Of a stretch of 17,471 nucleotides of DNA, positions 14,571 to 17,471 are shown piece by piece. The first letter of the stretch is position 1; each line of letters begins with the position of its first letter. The notes under the pieces were generated by a model. The model was not told the origin of the DNA. It was given only the letters and a program-made list of their open reading frames with translations, and ran no database searches. A program made the position numbers and the translations under genes. Origin of the DNA: Desulfobacteraceae bacterium UBA5623 (GTDB taxonomy: Bacteria > Desulfobacterota > DSM-4660 > Desulfatiglandales > Desulfatiglandaceae); the NCBI GenBank assembly GCA_002424495.1, contig DIKH01000207.1:1-17471 (forward strand), given 5' to 3'.

Positions 14571-14756
14571 CAATCAATCGCGACCAGCCAGCAATTGACT
14601 ACTGTAAAACCAGGCCAGTCTTTTGTTCCGGCAGACCCAGCGGACGACAAATTCATATGGTGTGCTCTTACAGGCAGGGCAAAAGCGATTGTTTCCGGGG
14701 ATGAACATCTCCTGAAACTTACCAACTGCCCCGTGCATGTTCTCACCGTAGTCTGA
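14571..14756 (+). pseudogene. C-terminal fragment of a PIN-domain toxin-like gene, right copy
   Basis: The frame is open from 14571 (stop TAA just before, at 14568) and reads VKPGQSFVPADPADDKF, IWCALTGRAKAIVSGDEHL, then LKLTNCPVHVLTVV and TGA at 14754-14756. This is the better-preserved copy: it keeps the usual IVSGDEHLLKL ending of COG1569-type PIN proteins. The first two-thirds of the gene, with the catalytic Asp and Glu, are absent, and no start with a ribosome site is visible. It is most simply the original 3' end of a PIN gene that lost its front part. Confidence 0.72.
14604..14710 (+). repeat. 107-bp direct repeat, right copy
   Basis: The partner of 13597-13703. Six substitutions and no gaps. 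The substitutions cluster at the ends (positions 5, 12 and 13 of the unit, and two near the right end), leaving a run of about 65 bases identical in the middle. Confidence 0.9.
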
Positions 14757-14784
14757 AATTCAAAACCTTTCGTGTAGTTCGTGG

Positions 14785-14948
14785 TCAAAGAAATAGCTCC
14801 TTTAGTTTCCCCTTATCCTTCAGCTCTTCCGGTTTCCCCTGAAAAAATACTTGCCCCAGTTTAAGTGAATAAACCCTGTTGCAGATATCCAGCACCTCCT
14901 GACCTTTTGTTCAACGATCAAAATACTCGCGCATTCATCACTGCTGAC
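14785..14948 (-). pseudogene. Frameshifted C-terminal remnant of a LivF-type ABC transporter ATPase
   Basis: On the minus strand one frame reads SILIVEQKV and then, after a one-base shift near 14900, QEVLDICNRVYSLKLGQ, VFFQGKPEELKDKG, KLKELFL and TGA (14785-14787). Branched-chain amino-acid ABC ATPases of the LivF type end in exactly this pattern (VLLVEQN, then A/DRxYVLExGxI, then GxxxEL). Restoring a single base in AAGGTC-AGGAG joins the two frames. The Walker and signature motifs are absent, so only the last fifth of the gene remains. Similarity may extend weakly to about 15000 (ILREIRTL) with another frame change. The methyltransferase promoter lies in or beside this debris, on the opposite strand. 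Confidence 0.68.
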
Positions 14949-14981
14949 AAACTTGTAAGAGTCCGAATTTCTCTTAGAATC

Positions 14982-15010
14982 TTGACATGCCTACCCATAC
15001 CTTCTATAGT
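14982..15010 (+). promoter_or_regulatory. Consensus sigma-70 promoter of the methyltransferase operon
   Basis: TTGACA (14982-14987), a 17-base spacer, and TATAGT (15005-15010). The predicted start near 15017 gives a leader of about 52 nt. The near-ideal boxes suggest strong constitutive expression, as expected for protective methyltransferases. Confidence 0.75.
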
Positions 15011-15068
15011 TCCTAGCAGCTATTCTTATGCAAGCTCGGAACATCCGTCTTTCACATAACTCTTTATT

Positions 15069-15941
15069 ATGACACAACAAGTTATTAAAAATCGAGGGAT
15101 ATGGACCCCGGACCATGTGGTTGAACCCGGCATAGTGGAAAGAATCGTGTATTCGACCCAACTGGGCGTCCTTTATAAGGGGGACTTGCTGAAAGTGCTT
15201 CCATATATAAGCACCGAATCCGTTGATATGGTATTTGCCGACCCCCCTTTTAATCTTTCAAAAATTTACGGTGCTAGGGTGAACGACTGCCTTTCAGAGG
15301 AAAAGTATGTCTCATGGTGCAAGGCGTGGCTGGACCAATGCATTCGTGTGGTAAGGCCGGGCGGGGCCGTCTTTGTCTACAACTTGCCAAAATGGAATAT
15401 CATATTGGGCAATCACCTGACTGAGGCGGGAATGATGTTCCGTCACTGGATAGCCGTAAACATAAAGCTATCCCTTCCTATCCCTGGACGTCTGTATCCT
15501 TCTCATTACAGCCTGCTCTATTATACAAAGGGAAAGCCGAGGACCTTCAGACGAATCCGAACTCCTATCGAGGTATGCCGGCATTGCGGAAGGGAACTCA
15601 AGGACTACGGAGGACACCGGGGAGCAATGAATCCTAACGGCGTTAATCTGACTGATGTGTGGAACGACATTACACCCGTAAGGCATTGGAAATTTAAGAG
15701 CCGAAAGAGGTCTGCCAATCAATTATCCACCAAACTGCTGGAACGGGTCGTTCAGATGTCCACCCAGGAATGTGATGTGGTTCTCGATCCTTTTGGGGGT
15801 AGCGGTACCACTTACGACGTCTGTGAAAGGCTGGACCGGCACTGGATCGGGATAGAGATCGAAAGTTGTGATGTCATTATTGAGCGTCTGCAAACCGAAG
15901 ACCTGAGCCCCCACAAATCCGAGGATTATGTGGAGGATTGA
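15069..15941 (+). CDS. DNA amino-methyltransferase, beta-type motif order
   Basis: A 290-aa enzyme that would transfer a methyl group from S-adenosylmethionine to adenine N6 or cytosine N4 in DNA. Catalytic motif IV is DPPF (58-61, in MVFADPPFNLS). The SAM-binding motif I comes later in the chain, DPFGGSGTT (240-248), followed by WIGIEIE (259-265). Motif IV before motif I is the beta-class order. Between them are IIxGN, HYSLLYYTKGKP (motif VIII-like) and a possible target-recognition region (about 155-215) containing the pair C170-x2-C173. ANQLSTKLLERVV precedes motif I where HPTQKP-LLERII is usual. The ATG at 15069 has no clear ribosome site upstream, which is odd. It is the first gene of a two-gene unit. 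N4-cytosine versus N6-adenine specificity cannot be decided by eye. Confidence 0.88.
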   Translation: MTQQVIKNRGIWTPDHVVEPGIVERIVYSTQLGVLYKGDLLKVLPYISTESVDMVFADPPFNLSKIYGARVNDCLSEEKYVSWCKAWLDQCIRVVRPGGAVFVYNLPKWNIILGNHLTEAGMMFRHWIAVNIKLSLPIPGRLYPSHYSLLYYTKGKPRTFRRIRTPIEVCRHCGRELKDYGGHRGAMNPNGVNLTDVWNDITPVRHWKFKSRKRSANQLSTKLLERVVQMSTQECDVVLDPFGGSGTTYDVCERLDRHWIGIEIESCDVIIERLQTEDLSPHKSEDYVED

Positions 15942-15955
15942 ATCGAGGAAAGAAC

Positions 15956-17323
15956 TTGAATCCGCATAACATCGTCGTGGCATTCAATCAAGACCTGTTT
16001 GAAAAACTCTTTCCCGCCAAATATAAGCTCATACCGAACCTGAACGATCTTTATGAATTAGAGCTTGCTTTTTACGAGCAACAAATCCTGTCCGATAGTG
16101 CCCTCGTCAGAAACGGCGCCTACTTCGCCAGTGTGGGGGGTAAGTTCACACGTCATTTCCTTATATGCACAGGCAAGTCATTGAAGCTCCCGGAACATTC
16201 CTCATCAAGGCTGAAATCCTTTTTTGAAAAAAATTTCTTCAGAACCGGATACGGCACCCACGGACTCTTTCCCTATCGGGGTAAGTTCCATCCTCAAATG
16301 ATAAAAGGGCTCATGAATATCATGGGTCTCAAACCAGGTGATACGGTCTTGGATCCCATGATGGGTTCAGGCACGGTACTGGTTGAAGCCTCCTTGATGG
16401 GAATAAGATCAATCGGTATGGACGCGAGCCCTTTTTGCAGGTTCATGACCCAGACCAAGCTTGACGCCCTGACAATGTCGTTGAATCGAGCCAGAAATGC
16501 GCTGAACAATTATGAAGAGGTGTTTGATTATTTTGCAAAACGTGTGGGAAAACCCGTTGTGGGCATCAAAATCCGCGGAAAAAAGACGCCTAACGGCGCG
16601 ATGTCTGTTATGGAGCCTGCTGCAGAATATGTTACCAAGGCGGACCGTACCCAGCTCACCAAAAAGCAGAAAGAGACTTCCGACACTTACAATTTCCTTT
16701 TGCTGGCCTATCTGGACAGCGTGGGATATTCCGAAAGAAGCAGCCGTAAGCCGCCCATTGAACAGTTCAAGGCGATCCTGGAAAGGTACCTGTTTGTTGC
16801 TGAAAAAATTCAGAAGGTGTTAAACGGCACCCAATTGGTGGTCTCACAGGCAAGGGCAATGGAAGCCGATGCAAGGGATATCCCCCTTGAAAGCAAAACC
16901 GTAGATGGCATCATTTTTTCCCCACCTTACAGTTTTGCCATTGACTACTTGGATAATGACGCATTCCATCTGAACTATCTAGGTGTGGAAACCGAGAGCC
17001 TTAGAAATTCAATGATCGGACTGAGGGGAAAGAAACTATCTGAGAAGTTTGAACTTTACCAGGAAGATATGGAAAGAGTCCTCTCGGAATGTGCCCGAGT
17101 CTTGCGTCCGGAAAGGATTTGCACCATTATCGTGGGCACCAACAACAACCAACTCGGAAAGGCCTTAGGCGTAAATCCAGAGGAGGTTAAGGGCATTCAC
17201 GAAATCCTGATCCAGATGGGGGAAAAACACGGGCTTAAATTGATAAAAATGATGAGCCGTCCAATCACAGGGATCTCAAATACCATGCGGCTTGAATATA
17301 TCCTAATGCTTCAACGAAATTAA
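15956..17323 (+). CDS. Second DNA amino-methyltransferase, SPPY type with large insert
   Basis: A 455-aa methyltransferase of a different subfamily from its neighbour. PYRGKFHPQMI (about 106-116) leads into motif I VLDPMMGSGT (131-140) and GMDASPF. Catalytic motif IV, FSPPYSFAIDYLD (321-333), comes about 185 residues later, after a long helical insert that may recognise the target. The SPPY motif suggests cytosine N4 or a related exocyclic amine, but a TRM11-like RNA methyltransferase role is the main alternative. The TTG at 15956 is favoured because GAGGAAAG (15945-15952) lies just ahead; an in-frame TTG at 15938, overlapping the stop of the first gene, would add six residues. The two genes are therefore adjacent or overlapping and probably share one transcript. 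Its stop overlaps that of a convergent gene by 4 nt. Confidence 0.85.
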   Translation: MNPHNIVVAFNQDLFEKLFPAKYKLIPNLNDLYELELAFYEQQILSDSALVRNGAYFASVGGKFTRHFLICTGKSLKLPEHSSSRLKSFFEKNFFRTGYGTHGLFPYRGKFHPQMIKGLMNIMGLKPGDTVLDPMMGSGTVLVEASLMGIRSIGMDASPFCRFMTQTKLDALTMSLNRARNALNNYEEVFDYFAKRVGKPVVGIKIRGKKTPNGAMSVMEPAAEYVTKADRTQLTKKQKETSDTYNFLLLAYLDSVGYSERSSRKPPIEQFKAILERYLFVAEKIQKVLNGTQLVVSQARAMEADARDIPLESKTVDGIIFSPPYSFAIDYLDNDAFHLNYLGVETESLRNSMIGLRGKKLSEKFELYQEDMERVLSECARVLRPERICTIIVGTNNNQLGKALGVNPEEVKGIHEILIQMGEKHGLKLIKMMSRPITGISNTMRLEYILMLQRN

Positions 17324-17471
17324 AGTAGGGCTCTCCCGTCTGTCCCTTTGGGGATTCTTTCAACTTCTTTGCTGACTGCGTCATGTTCGATGGCAATTAC
17401 CGCAAGTAACCCGTCATCAACAATCAATGATTTCCATAAAGGGAAGTAGCCCAACTTCGCCAGTTTTCTGA
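17320..17471 (-). CDS. 3' end of an unidentified protein (5' end outside window)
   Basis: On the minus strand a frame entering from the right edge is open for 49 codons and ends with TAA at 17322-17320. It begins RKLAKLGYFPLWKSLIV, continues DDGLLAVIAIEHDAVSKEV and ends ERIPKGTDGRALL. The composition and hydrophobic pattern look like a real protein, and its stop overlaps the stop of the second methyltransferase by 4 nt, which is typical of tightly packed convergent genes. I do not recognise the family. Its position makes it a candidate restriction enzyme or other partner of the two methyltransferases, but nothing in the visible residues shows this. Confidence 0.55.
   Translation of the reverse strand, partial: RKLAKLGYFPLWKSLIVDDGLLAVIAIEHDAVSKEVERIPKGTDGRALL

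Noticed and set aside
14471..14704. An open frame of 77 codons after vapC
   Set aside because: It reads the right PIN repeat in the wrong frame; the PIN frame of the same bases gives a recognisable protein ending, so this frame is a shadow.
14766..14790. TTCGTGTAGTTCGTGGTCAA as a possible dispersed repeat
   Set aside because: The sequence resembles common intergenic boilerplate in related genomes, but a single copy is present in this window and nothing here supports a function.
13384..15068. Transposase, integrase, tRNA or attachment site in the accessory region
   Set aside because: No transposase motif, no tRNA fold and no short target duplication was found; the 107-bp repeats are pieces of a PIN gene, not insertion-sequence ends.

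Overview
The window (about 17.5 kb, moderate G+C) looks like chromosomal DNA of a Gram-negative anaerobe of the Desulfobacterota/deltaproteobacterial type. This is an inference from three things: a sigma-54/NtrC-type regulatory circuit with a ZraP-like periplasmic protein, a DHC-type dihaem c-type cytochrome, and a pdxA-uvrA operon beside phoBR. No rRNA, tRNA, insertion sequence or CRISPR array was seen.

Layout. 1-388: the 3' end of an unknown gene, then a weak terminator. 389-4277: a sigma-54-dependent response regulator and its membrane histidine kinase (minus strand, 4-nt overlap), transcribed divergently from a small periplasmic ZraP/CpxP-like protein. The space between them holds a near-perfect sigma-54 promoter, an IHF-like site, and two perfect inverted repeats whose centres lie 52.5 bp apart, a likely closed envelope-stress or metal-sensing circuit. 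4278-6393: a GC-rich palindromic repeat, a His-rich dihaem cytochrome c, an 80-aa zinc-ribbon protein, and an unrecognised tail-anchored protein made of two copies of one Cys-containing domain. 6411-8876: phoB and phoR (minus). 9007-12832: pdxA and uvrA, overlapping by 11 nt (minus), behind a good sigma-70 promoter. 13000-13383: a small zinc-ribbon protein with Arg-rich DRR motifs (minus).

13384-15068 is a scarred accessory region. A VapB/Phd-VapC toxin-antitoxin pair with its own consensus promoter is sandwiched between two 107-bp direct repeats (101/107 identical, offset exactly 1,007 bp). Each repeat is a broken C-terminal piece of a second, different PIN-domain gene. Next to it lies a frameshifted C-terminal remnant of a LivF-type ABC ATPase. 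A textbook TTGACA-N17-TATAGT promoter follows and drives two overlapping genes for two different DNA amino-methyltransferases (15069-17323). A convergent partial gene runs off the right edge and overlaps the end of the second methyltransferase by 4 nt. This resembles one side of a restriction-modification or related defence locus whose other part lies outside the window.

The best candidates for undescribed biology are the duplicated Cys-domain tail-anchored protein, the repeat-flanked toxin-antitoxin module, and the two-methyltransferase unit with its convergent unknown neighbour.
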